From Escallonia rubra (Eukaryota > Streptophyta > Magnoliopsida > Escalloniales > Escalloniaceae): 64,000 bases of DNA. Numbering within the stretch: the first letter of the stretch is position 1; the number at the start of each line of letters is the position of its first letter. The notes beneath the pieces were generated by a model. That model was not told the origin of the DNA, ran no database searches, and saw only the letters and a list, made by a program, of their open reading frames with translations. Below, piece after piece: positions 11,831 to 22,680 of this stretch. The stretch is from the NCBI GenBank assembly GCA_033065855.1, contig JAVXUO010000083.1:62001-126000 (forward strand), given 5' to 3'. The position numbers were made by a program, and so were the translations under genes.

Positions 11831-12461
11831 AGGTTTGACAAAAAAAAATTCCTCTTTTTTCAGTTTTTAAAAACTGAAAAAAAAAGGAGCGTTTGGTAAC
11901 CATTTTTTTTTCAGTTTAAAAACTAATTTTTAAACTGAAGAGTAAAAAAAACCTCCAAAAACTGGTTTTTTTTTTTAGACTACCACCACCACCCTCCCAC
12001 CGCCAACAGCCACCGCAGGCGACCACCGTGGGCGGACGGCGACCACGGCCGGAGACTGCCGGCGACCACCTCCGGCCGCCGGTGACCACCGCCGGAGACT
12101 GCCGGCTGCCACCTCCGGCCGCCGGCGACCACTGCCGGCGACCACCGCCGACGACCACCGGCAGCCACCTCCGGCCGCCAGCGACCACCGCCGGCGACTG
12201 CCGGCGACTGCCGGCAGCCACCTCCGGCCGCCGGCCACCACCGGCCCCCACCGCTGCACCCCACCACAGCCACCGCAAACCACCAAAAAAAAAAGTCAAA
12301 ATAAAAAGGGTTACCAAACACCAAAAAAAAAAAAAACCTAAAAAAAAAAAAAAAAATCAAACACCCACTTGTTTTTATAAAAAAAAAAAATTAAACTGCT
12401 CTTTTAAAAATTGCTCTTTAAAAACTGAAAACCAAAAAAAAAAAATTTGTCAAACGAACCC
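11831..12461. mobile_element. Inverted-repeat element with GC-rich (CCGGCGACCACC)-type core
   Basis: The left end AGGTTTGACAAA and the minus-strand reading of the right end GGGTTCGTTTGACAAA form a short inverted repeat. It continues into A/T-rich arms that both contain CAGTTTTTAAA motifs. The core (about 11980-12270) is an imperfect tandem array of CCGGCGACCACCGCCGG-like units and is strikingly GC-rich in an A/T-rich region. Open frames run through the core on both strands (169 codons on plus, 103-133 on minus) only because the repeat lacks stop codons; they are not genes. Flanks ACTAGGCT and GGCAGGCT resemble each other weakly, so a target duplication is uncertain. A related element lies at about 54673-55058. 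Confidence 0.6.
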
Positions 12462-12912
12462 AGGCAGGCTTCCTAGTTTTAAGTTCTTATTTTTTTGGGT
12501 ACCGATTTGCAGTAAAAAAATAAATAAGCTAACCTAAGTAAGGTAAACAGATAATTACACCTAGTTATTATGCATAGATAAAGCCATGGATAACAAAGGT
12601 ATTACTTTTCTTATGGTTCTGATGGACACAAGTTCCGCCAATTGCTATGACATGACAAGTTACTAAAACTGACTGTGTCCTGCAAGAATACATGAGATGA
12701 GTTCTACTTCGCCTGGTAGTATCATGCTTCCCACCATCATATACCTACAAAAGAGAGAAGCGAAAATTTGCTGACGAATTGGAAAGGTCTAACTTGACAG
12801 AAGAGTACCAGCTCATCTTAATCTTAATCTACACAACACAAATTTCCTAGATATATGTACAGCCACCAACATACTAAGCTTAATTTCAAACACTAGACAA
12901 AGAAGGCACTCT

Positions 12913-15900
12913 TCACCACGGACCAGTCAGCGTCCTCCTCAGACATCGTCTTTTGATTCCGCGCTTCAGGTTCATCATCTCCATGTCCTGTTAACATCAA
13001 ATGCAACATTCAAGAACTAAAGCCTTCCCATTTACTGGAGTTGACTCATTAAGCGCAAACAATCAAGTTCAGGTACTATCACGTGAAGAGAGAGGCTGCG
13101 GTGGAGTCAGCAGTCGCACAAAGTTACAGACGTAGAATCACTAACTAAAAATTTTCTGTAACTCAAGTCCACAAGTTGAACAGGCAGCGACACGTCGTGA
13201 GGTTATTTTGGAAGACGTAGGGGTCAGCTGACTATTCAGGTGGGAGAATGATAATAGAAATTTATTAAGCAGCACATCCGTACCGCCACCAACAGAAGCA
13301 CCCTCAGGCTGACGTTACGCTTATTATCTGGCAATAACCAAAATAAGTGGTTCCTGAATTTCAACTAACCAGATCAAAAGAAGACAGACATACTTGATGA
13401 TTGTAGCCAATATGAGAGAGTATAGCCAACAGCTTCGATTATTTAATTACTCTTAGCGTTGGACTGAGTTTCAGGTGGCACCTAATACTTAAAAACGCCG
13501 ACTTCGGAGTTTCGTATAAAGACACAACTGTATTTCCCTGGTTAAGCATGCATTTACGAGAGAAAGGCTCCACAGAGCATCTTTGTTTGTTAGTGATGCC
13601 TATTTGATTGATGAAACTGGATCAAGAGTAAATTCCACCCTAAAACCTGTATCTTTTGGCTGTCCACCCTAATCTAGAACCTCTACATTAAAATACGTTG
13701 AGTAAATGCACTTAAATTGCCACAAGGACAAGGCAAACCTAAGTAGGCATACAACATATTGCCTCAGGACAATTAATCCACATGTGATTCAGTGAGTAAA
13801 TAACAATTACCAAAACCTCGCTATAGGAGGTAAAGCACCACTAAAAGAACATTTCTAGTAGGGGGGTGGGTCGGGCTGTTCTCACCAAATTAAGTACAAC
13901 CTCATGAATAACCTATAACCTTAGATGAACACTGTCACTACCAAACAATCAAAAGGGATGGCCAGGCATAAATATAAACATGCACAAGTAACAGGTTAAT
14001 ATGCACCAAATAGTGGTACTCAGTCATTAGTGATGCCTTTTAATCCTTGAAAGCTAGGTTTGTCTTGTGAACACATTAAATTAAGATAGTTTCCCTGGCG
14101 AGTACCTGATTTTTCTGCATTTCCATTATTTCTTCCTGCAGCAACGGAGGCCACGTCAATTACAGTTTGCCACATACATTTCACAGTAAGGCAAATACAA
14201 CAAAGCACACTGACACTCACCCCTAAACACACAAACAAAAATAATTACATACTTGTTTCTTCCGCAATTCTTGGTTTTCCTCTTTCAGTTTTGCAACTTC
14301 TGCTTCCAGTTCCATGGTATAGGCCTGAGAAGGCAAATGGGGGAAAAATCAGCACAAACGTTTCAACACATTTTAACAAGGACATCAAGTTACATGCATT
14401 CTTGTAATGAAATTTGGGTCTCTGTAGGTCCCCGTGTTATGCTAAGTTTGTACAGCTATTGTAAGTGTAACACTTACTAGATGTTTATACTGATTTAAGA
14501 CCGTACTATCCAACTTATTACCTTCCTCAAAGCATATAGATTACCTTGTCGAAAATGAGATCCTTATCACTTCTCATGATCTTTCATCTCTTGGCATATC
14601 ATATCGCAATCAAATAACCACTCTGCCGCAAGAATAACCAATCTTTCGTGAAGTTTCGTGATGCAACAAGTTATCGAGTAAACAAGTACAAACAGTTGAC
14701 CATTGAAATTCCATAAATTCGAGGAGAAGCCGCTTGTTACCAAATTTTCTTGTCCATCATTCACTGCAGTTGAGTTGCTTTCACGTTTTCATGTTATGTT
14801 AGGATTATTAATTACTTATTTTTGGCAAAGAAGCATACTGGTGAGCAACTACATCGGCAATAAAGCAAACCTAGAATGACACACAAACACATAAACCCCC
14901 ACATGCACGCGCACTCACTCACACACACACACACATGCACGCGCACACTCACGCGCGCGCGCGCACACACTCACGCGCGCGCGCGCACACACAGAGAGTT
15001 ATTAAAGTGCATCAAACTGCAATTTTGCATTTTTCATGTAATGTATCCTGTTAAACAAGGTCGCTCTAGTATATTAAGATATCTGCAACCTTTGTGCAGA
15101 TGTTAAAGAAACGTAACAGCATATTTCACAATATCTCCCATTTCATTATATATATCATAACTTTTCCCCTTTCACAAGTTCATACTTGTCATTTCCTATA
15201 AAATTCCACTCGAATGTTTTACAAGTATAATCAACATTTTTCGTTTTTGGCAGAGTTCACAGTCAGCAAATGTGTCCGTAACGATTTCTGGCCAAAGCGT
15301 AGGGTACTGGAAGCAGAAAATTTGAACTTAAATGACAAGATGGATAATAGGTATATACAGGCTTTCATGTATAAATGACTAAAAGTAGTACGTAAACAGA
15401 AATAGGTATTTATACGTGAATTCCAGGTAAACATATGTTTTTGCTCTGGATATTGGGACACCAATATGCAGAATAAGTAATCTACCAAAGATATGACACC
15501 AATTTTGTAGAGCAGTTGGACTTAGAACCATCTCTAACCTTTACATGGAACACTTACGGATGTCCTATGGAAGTAAAATAGCTTTTCATATTTCACAACT
15601 TGTTTCAAGATTCCGATTAATAGTTGAAATTGGGTCATTACTCATTACAAAAGATGGCCAAATTAAAGGGGAACAAAAATTACTAGAAGTGAAGCTTTAC
15701 TCAGCGATACAACCCAGGATGATGAATATTATCCTTTGCTATGTGAAACGCCATGCAGTCATTTGATTTGTGAGTGACATTCAAATTAGCACCAAGTTGA
15801 GAATTTTGATTAACTTCAAGTGCAAAATTGTAATAAAACGTGCAGATTTCTTCTGCCAGTTGCAATGAACCTCATGAAGACAATATACTTGTTGCAGAGA

Positions 15901-16642
15901 TCAAGAAAAGAGTGAACGATATCATAGCCTTTAGCTATCTTCCCAAGTAATATTCTTGGGGAGAAAAATTGCGGGAAAATGAAATAACAAAAGAACATCC
16001 AACTACGCCTTCTATAAAATGATAGCACATCAAATGTCTGGAATCTAGGTAGTCTATGAGTGATAAGTCATATGAACTAGTAGATAAGTCAATGAGCTAG
16101 TATCCTGCACATGCATATGCAAACTACAATAGCCGCCTCAGCCTGATAATAAAAAATATGAAGCTCGATGTAAAATACAGCGACTATTCAAGACATTCAC
16201 CTGTTTACGAGCCCGTGATCTTGCTGCTGATTCTCTGTTCTTTATCATTCTCCTTTGTCTCCTCTCAACAACCTTCTCGACAGGGCTGCATTTCCTTCCC
16301 CGCAAACCTCCATTAAACATATAAGGAACTGGAGATACAGAAGATGTATCTCCATTACTCTTCCCCAGCCCATCTGATGATGCTCCTGGTGATGCTGTAG
16401 CAACAGTAACAGTCCCAGTTCCTAAACCAACCATCCCTCTTCCTCCGGCACTTTGAACCAAATTTCCATTCATTGCTGTATCTGAAATTCCAATAAGCCC
16501 ATTCCTCATTCCTGGGCTTCCCAACTGACTACTACTCAATACAGGTAAAGGAGGCGCATAGGCAATAGTAGTTTGCTTGGGAAAGAGCTGTTGCTGTCGT
16601 TGTTGCTGTTGTAGTTGTAATTGTTGATGTTGCTGCAGTAGG

Positions 16643-16677
<35 letters not shown>

Positions 16678-17430
16678 TTGCTGCTGTTGCTGCTGCTGCT
16701 GTTGTGTTGGCAGCTGTTGCTGGGTAGATCTGATCCCATTAACATACAATGGTAAATTAGTAGATCGAACAGCAATCTGATTACCACTCTCAGGAACCCT
16801 ATTACCCATCAACCCAGTTGTTCCATCCATCTGCTGAAATCCAATTTGGAAACCAGTATTGTTATCAGAATGCAACAAATTACCAAACAATCCAGCATCA
16901 CTAGATTTCCCATTCATTTGAGCATCTTCCCTCACAACCCCAGCCCTAAACAAAAACTCCTCGAGTGTCATCTCCCCCAATGTCTGCTGCCTCGGCGGAA
17001 AATTCCCAACTCCCCCACCCCCACCCCCACCCCCACCTCCACCCCCGCCACCAATATCCTTCCCTTCACCATATTCTTTCGAGATATTTTTCCACACCTC
17101 ATCAACTGTCTTTTGACTTAACGTCCGCGGTAAAGTCAACGACCCCTGCCTCTGCAAGTGCCCTCCAGTAACACCCCCAACGCCTTCTTGTAGAACACTA
17201 GTATTCCCCGTAGTTTGAGTCTCTTCAGCACTCCAGATATTCTTCAACAACTCATCCATGTTCATGGACCCAAAATCCTTACCAGGCCCACCGATGGTGC
17301 TCTGTAGCTCATCAAACGTCAATGAATACACCGATGGCTGCCGCACCAATGAAAAATTCACCGGCAACCTCCCTCCACCCACACCTTCCCCTGGCGGCTC
17401 ATTTCCAAATCCCTTAAAATTCATATTCAT
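12913..17430 (-). CDS. ABF: ABF/AREB group A bZIP transcription factor
   Basis: Nuclear activator that binds ABA-responsive elements (ACGTGGC) and mediates abscisic acid, drought and salt responses after phosphorylation by SnRK2 kinases. Four coding exons read from the right: 16201-17430, 14253-14324, 14106-14135 (a 30 bp microexon) and 12913-12987, giving 468 residues. Conserved blocks are C1 (SVYSLTFDELQSTIG, about 33-47), C2 (RQGSLTLPRTLSQKTVDEVW, 94-113), C3 (RQQTLGEMTLEEFLFRAG, 147-164) and C4 at the C-terminus (LRRTLTGPW). RxxS/T sites that SnRK2 kinases use occur in C1, C2, C3 and C4. The basic region ends exon 1 (NRESAARSRARKQ) and the leucine zipper starts in exon 2 (AYTMELEAEVAKLKEEN). 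Unusual features are a 14-residue glycine run (127-140) and 20 consecutive glutamines encoded at 16645-16704. The closest relatives are probably ABF2/AREB1-type proteins. Confidence 0.95.
14876..14998. repeat. Alternating CA/CG microsatellite, possible Z-DNA tract
   Basis: A run of ACAC, GCGC and CACTCACG units inside ABF intron 1 (between the basic-region exon and the zipper exon). It includes two blocks of uninterrupted alternating GC of about 12 bp. Alternating purine-pyrimidine sequence of this kind is the classical Z-DNA-forming type. Open frames through it are artefacts of low complexity. Confidence 0.8.
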
Positions 17431-18162
17431 CCCACTTCTGTAAATAGTATTACAACAACGTCCAGAGCTGATCCAAGCTTACTGTCTTTTAAAAACACCC
17501 AAATTAGCAAACAAAAAACGGGTCTCTTCTCCTAGTCTCTCTCTCTCCCCCCTCACACAAACACTGAAAATTTCAAATCGACCTGGTATATGAAGCTCCC
17601 TAACTTCAATTGAAAAACGAAACTTACTTCAAACATGGGTCAAAGAATATGAAGATCATTTTAAACCAAAAAATCTCTACATTTGACAACTAAGTATCTT
17701 AGAACACAGACACCACATGCATATCCCGGCATTATTCTAATTTAAACATAAGTAAAAGAAAAACGCTGACCCTGTTGCATTTCCACTAATAGCAATTCAC
17801 CTAACTACATCACCAATAGTCCAAATCAGAGTGAAAGATAACTTCAAAAAGGCATATTTGGGAAAGTCAAAAAGAACGGGAAAAGAAACAAGATAACGAA
17901 CTAATTATTGATAAGATTACCAAAAGAGAAAATTCAGAGAAGCATTGATTCTAAGGTATGTGTTATAACTAAAACGGATGGGGGGAGGCTGAGAGAGAGA
18001 GAGAGAGAGAGAGCTTGGTTTCTATTTCTGTACCTGGTCTTCTTTTCTCGCTTTCCTTATAAATTTCTGTTCCTGTTGCTCTCTGCTGCAACCTGCAGCT
18101 ACTAGTAGAGGAGGATTCTTTGGCTGCGTTGCTTCAGCCTCGTGACAAGTGTCGCGTTCCTG
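17431..18162 (-). other. ABF 5' leader with probable 5' UTR intron
   Basis: Just upstream of the ABF ATG the minus strand reads TATTTACAG followed by AAGTGGGATG, a good 3' splice site at 17438. A matching 5' splice site, CCAG followed by GTACAG, lies at 18033. An intron in the 5' leader of about 0.6 kb is therefore likely. A (GA)n microsatellite at 17990-18013 falls just inside this intron. No other coding sequence is seen. Transcript data would settle it. Confidence 0.5.
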
Positions 18163-18173
18163 TATTATTTAAA
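18163..18173 (-). promoter_or_regulatory. Possible TATA box of ABF
   Basis: The minus strand reads TTTAAATAATA here, about 130 bp upstream of the proposed leader intron donor. This is a plausible TATA element for a start site near 18130-18140. The call is based on sequence and position only. Confidence 0.35.
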
Positions 18174-18278
18174 GGACGGCTCTTGATGGTAGGAGCGTGA
18201 GGATTGAGGTGACATAACAATAAAATAATGACAATTTTTTATTCCAATTTAAACAAAGCAATACTTTTCTCTCTCTTT

Positions 18279-19320
18279 CTTTTTTTATCGACTCAAAGAG
18301 ATATATTAAAACAACCAGCAAAAGATACAAACAAAACCAGTTCCTTTGTCTTCCATTTACAAAAGGAGAAGGAATGAATGATATAAGAACCTGGCCAAAA
18401 AACTGATGGGAATCTACCCAAGCAGCTAAGTTATGAGCCGCACTATTTGCGGTTCTAGTAACTTTACAAAAATCCCAGGAGATAAAGGAATCCAGCTTTT
18501 CCCTTGCTTCCTCAATAATGGCATAACAGTTCCAGTTTGTTGTAGAATCATGATCTCTCAGCTATTCAACTACCATTTGTGCGTCACCTTCAAAAATAAC
18601 GTGTGTACACTTCATCCGAGAGGCCATATCGATGGCAAGCAAACCAGCCAGTGCTTCAGCAATCACCGGTTCTCTTTGTAAATCAGCCTTTGTTTGTGCC
18701 TCAACATCAATACTATTATGATCCCATAGAATTGCCGCATCAAAGTTGACTTTGTACCAATTTCCGCGGAGGGGGGGGGGGGGGATTGATGACTGAAGGA
18801 TTGGTTTGGGGAATAGGAGAGCAATGACATGTCGGTTGAAAGCTAAAATAACCTTTTTTGCCATATCAGAAGTATTTGGTTCACACCCCATGAATACTTG
18901 CCGGTTTCTGCACATCCACACATGTTTCATGGCAATAACCGCGAATATGGTATACCTGTACTTGACATCATCTTCAGAATAAGAGGACAAGGAGGGAGAG
19001 ATAATGGATTCCAACCATAAAGGAGGGTTTGTACTAGGCGATGTTTGAGAAGGCAAATGAGGATGTCTGAAACCATCAGGGGATGTCATCCAAATTAAAC
19101 GCATTAGCGGGCACTGTAAGAACAAATGCGTCAAAGATTCTTCATTCGACTTACACAAGGGACATTAAATATCAATGTTTGGGATGTAGGCTTGGATTTT
19201 GGTTCTAACAGGCAATATGTTCCAAGCGATCTTCCGCAGAAAGACCTTATGGCGTTCGCTCAGTTTTGCTCGCCATAAGGATTTCCAAAAAGATTGAGAT
19301 TCACCACTACTCAAAAGGAA
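18279..19320 (-). pseudogene. LINE (L1-type) 3' fragment: zf-RVT and RNase H domains, interrupted
   Basis: Minus-strand translation gives the C-terminal part of a plant non-LTR retrotransposon ORF2. It starts with FWKSLWRAKLSERHKVFLRK, then the reverse-transcriptase zinc-binding motif CPLCKSNEESLTHLFLQC, then an RNase H segment (WYKVNFDAAI, later AEALAGLLAIDMASR). Two in-frame stops break it: TAA just before CPLCK and TAG after GDAQMVVE. The frame continues in homologous sequence after both, so these are nonsense changes and not frame ends. The left end on the plus strand is T-rich (about 18279-18287), consistent with an antisense poly(A) tail. The 5' part with the reverse transcriptase is missing, as is usual for truncated LINE copies. 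A run of 14 G interrupts the linker near 18770. Confidence 0.85.
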
Positions 19321-19435
19321 TCATTGCAAACGGCTCCAAAATTAGATGGCCGTTAAAATTCGGACGTTAAATCCGCATGTACACATCACATGCCGTTTTG
19401 GCATGGGCAAATCGATCAATTCCTCGGGGGACACT

Positions 19436-19510
19436 ATTGCAAAAGTTGTAAACACGGGGAGCAAAGTACAAAAACGTGTAAACCTCAGGGGACAGTTTTG
19501 TAATTAACCC
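19436..19510. repeat. Orphan transposon terminus
   Basis: On the minus strand the sequence starts GGGTTAATTACAAAACTG and continues with CCTGAGGTTTACACG, then alternating phrases of similar style. This resembles the terminal repeat of the MULE at 654 (GGGTAAATTAC, CCTGAG) in organisation. I found no matching second end within the window, so this may be a decayed or solo terminus. Confidence 0.45.
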
Positions 19511-22459
19511 TTAAAATTATTATATCAATAGAACTAGATTTAGAGAAAGATACCATACAACGCCAACATAGATCATGACATGTCGTTCGCAAGCGCTTTG
19601 AGATCGAATGATCTCGTGTAACCGTCCCAAGAGAGGTAAAAGATATAAACTATAAACTTTCTTATTTTTTTGATCTTCCCGTCAGCCTTCGGGATAATTT
19701 TTAGGTTATAGAAAATAAAGGAAATGACGACCTTGGATTGTACCGAGTCCTAAATCTAGTGGAATTTTGTCGCTGTTGTGAAACTTCCGGCAATAATTTT
19801 TTGGTCTACAAACATGTAAAAAAAAACATTTTCTTGTAGAAATTTATTACATCTCAGTAGTTGAGGATCCTTGCCTGACCCTATATTCAACTCTGAAAAG
19901 TCATAAAGTATCATCTTCAATAGTACTTATAAAAGAACTCATACTAGAAAGTACAATTTTTTCCTTTGTAAATAATATATCTGTATCTGAACGATTAAAT
20001 TAGTTGCTAAAGAAGGTCCGAGAGAGTTTTGTAAAAAATAAAAAAATAAGATAAAATAAATGAAAATGGGAGGGGATGTAGGTTGAGAGGGTGGACCAAT
20101 AATTTATGGAGGTAGGAGGGGTTTGATTAGAGTAGCGGACAAATGAGGGTGGGTAAAGTGGGGAGATCGTGGACGTCCACGTTTTGATTGGACGGACGGC
20201 TGGATGGAGTGGTTTGTCGTGTAGTTGGGAATGGAGGGTGACGCGGCAGAATGTGCACCATGAAGACTGGGGAGAGGGTAGTACGCCCACTACTAACACA
20301 TTTTTTGACTTCTCCGGCGGCCTAATTTTGGAAATTTTTCACGCATGTCGCGTGGGCAGCACTATAAAGCAGTGCTGTTATTGCTAGTAATAACTAGTAA
20401 TCTTGTGGTGGCGGTTGTATTTCCATTTATTGCTTGCCTTCAAAGTTCAATTTTAACGAAAGTATGTTAAATATAAAAGTTAAATTTAGTGATTGTGTGG
20501 CGTAACTTTTACTTTTGATTGATTCTCCTGAATAAACTTTGACTCGTTCGGCTAATTTTTTTCCCCCCAAATAAATGGTCGGAAAATAGTATCAGACTAA
20601 CAAGTAAATCAAAATGGAGCAAAACAAACTCGATTCCCAACTTTTATGCCGAAACTTGTCTTGTCGGCAATCGCATCGTTTGTGCGACTGCATTGATTCA
20701 AATTATTTCAAAGTGCGTGCTCATGTCTCCAGGAACGACTCGATTAACATTATCATGAGGTGTCACGATTTTGAACCATTTGTTTTGCTTATAAAAGGAG
20801 TTGGAGGACTACTGAGATGTACGAAGTTGAACAAACCCATGCGTTTGAGGACAAGTAACACGTACAAAGTTAAACAAACACTTACGTTTTAACATCGTGA
20901 AAATCTGTACTCCAAAATTAGAATCGAACAAAAGACGCACGTGGTTACATTTATGACAATGCACAATTACTTTTTTTTTTTTGGCTTGTTTTTATTATGA
21001 ATACACTCGAAGTCTTTGTCTTTCTTGCCGCCCTTGAGATTCCTTGCACATGTACTTGGATTACTTCTAGTACTAGTATTCTTATTCTATGTTTTCCCGT
21101 AATGATTTCCCCAAAACAGATAAGGAAGATGTAGAGGTCAATATTGTCCCCCACGCCCCAACCCTAAGAACCCATTTATTGTTGAGGAATGGACCAGTGT
21201 CATCAGACATAATTAACCAATAAGAACTTTCCCGACAGCTCTTAAGATGCCATAAAAAGCAACCTCCGATAAAAGGACTTGTTATTTGTTGCCTAATTTA
21301 GGCTCTAAGCAACGGACATCTACACCATCATTACCCAAAGTGGAAATGTTTAATCTTTCCATTTTCATCTCTAAGACCATGTCGACCACATTCTCGTTTA
21401 TTTATCTCTAACTCTGCCTCTGGTCGAGAAAGGCGTCGATTACCACGTTGTTTTGTAGTTGTGCGACAAATTGGCATGACCAAGGCTTCTCTAAAATCTA
21501 AGGATGGGAATGAACCAAGTGAGGATAAGGTTAAGTGGATACAAAGTCAAAAGTAACACCCAGCTCTCTACCTATAAAGAAGATAAGTCTCAATTAAGCT
21601 TCTTCATATATGCCAAGACACTTTTAATTGGCAAATGTTTCGAGTAGGTGTACCTAAACAACATTATCAAATACTAATGGTGACTAAACCTAATTATTTG
21701 TTGCTATATATAGTGTTATATACAAGTGCTCATGATTAGTATGCACTATAAAATAGGAGGTACAACAAACTCATTTGAGACGAACGAAAATGAGTCTCTA
21801 ATCGCTTGTTGTATCTGAAACATCGGGTTTTCAACATCAACCATCACCCGGAATCTTAGTTTTTTTGGACTTCTATACTTCTTCAACTATCAGTACTGAT
21901 AGAGGCAATACATTGAGAGCGAGAGGTCTCACATAAGGCCATTGAAAAGATAACACATGTCATAAAATGTGAGAGCTGCTGAGGGCTAAGGCACATTTGG
22001 ATAAGAAAAGATGTTGGCTTATCCTCTTCCTAATTTCTAAAAACAGAGTGCTTTCAAGGTCCCATGATCTAGACGGTAGCCACTTGATGCTCTTTTATGT
22101 ATGTAAAATTTTATATTTATTATGTAACTCGACTCCAATACCCATCACGAACATACTGTGCTCTGCTTTAACTTAATTCCAGTGTGTACGAGTTTTATTA
22201 AGTAACTTGTTAGTTTTGACCTTTGTGATCATGTATATAGAGTTAAAAATGTATCTTAACCTAATAGAAAAAACTGTTATCACGAGGTAACTGGAAAGCC
22301 TCTGTAATTATCAATGTCATTATCTTATTACCAAGAAAAAAAAAAAAAAAACAGAGTATACTATGCTCTTATGCATGTATCTCGCCCACCAAATCCAATG
22401 GTCCCCATATATTCGGCTTCGAGGTATCAGAGCTCTCATTTCGAAAAAGTTAGATGCTA
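19511..22459. other. Intergenic, no gene seen
   Basis: About 2.9 kb of mostly A/T-rich sequence. No ORF matches a known family, and frames near 20000-20390 and 20614-20892 look random. The 20080-20300 part is richer in G on the plus strand but shows no coding signature. Probably old transposon remains and ABF-distal flank. Confidence 0.5.
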
Positions 22460-22680
22460 TCCCGATCGAAAGAATCTTCCTCTTACCCTTTATACAACGA
22501 TAATCAATCGTCTCTATTTCTAGTGACTTTTATTTATTGACGCCAAAAAAGTACTGCTAATAATTGTCGCTGAAAGTGTTAGAAGAAAAGTTACTAGAAA
22601 CATTTAACGACTATTAATTACCACTATACACGGGGTTGAAAGAAGATTCCTACAACCCGAGTAGACCAAAATTTGTTTAT
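22460..22680. repeat. Foldback repeat, copy 1 of 3
   Basis: The left arm (about 22467-22530) and right arm (about 22575-22665) are imperfect inverted copies. The right arm read on the minus strand is GGAATCTTCTTTCAACCCCG, then a TATAGTGGTAATTAATAGTC stretch. The same sequence recurs at 49345-49580 (reverse orientation) and, more diverged, at 54440-54652. No coding capacity. It is a MITE-like family. Confidence 0.65.

Noticed and set aside
12028-12537. 169-codon plus-strand ORF and overlapping 103-133 codon minus-strand ORFs
   Set aside because: All arise from the GC-rich tandem repeat core of a transposon-like element, which lacks stops in several frames at once. The composition is low-complexity and no domain is present.
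14876-15106. 76-codon ORF rich in His/Thr
   Set aside because: Translation of the CA/CG microsatellite in the ABF intron.
16536-16787. 83-codon minus-strand Ser/Asn-rich ORF
   Set aside because: Frame-shifted shadow of the polyGln tract of the ABF gene.
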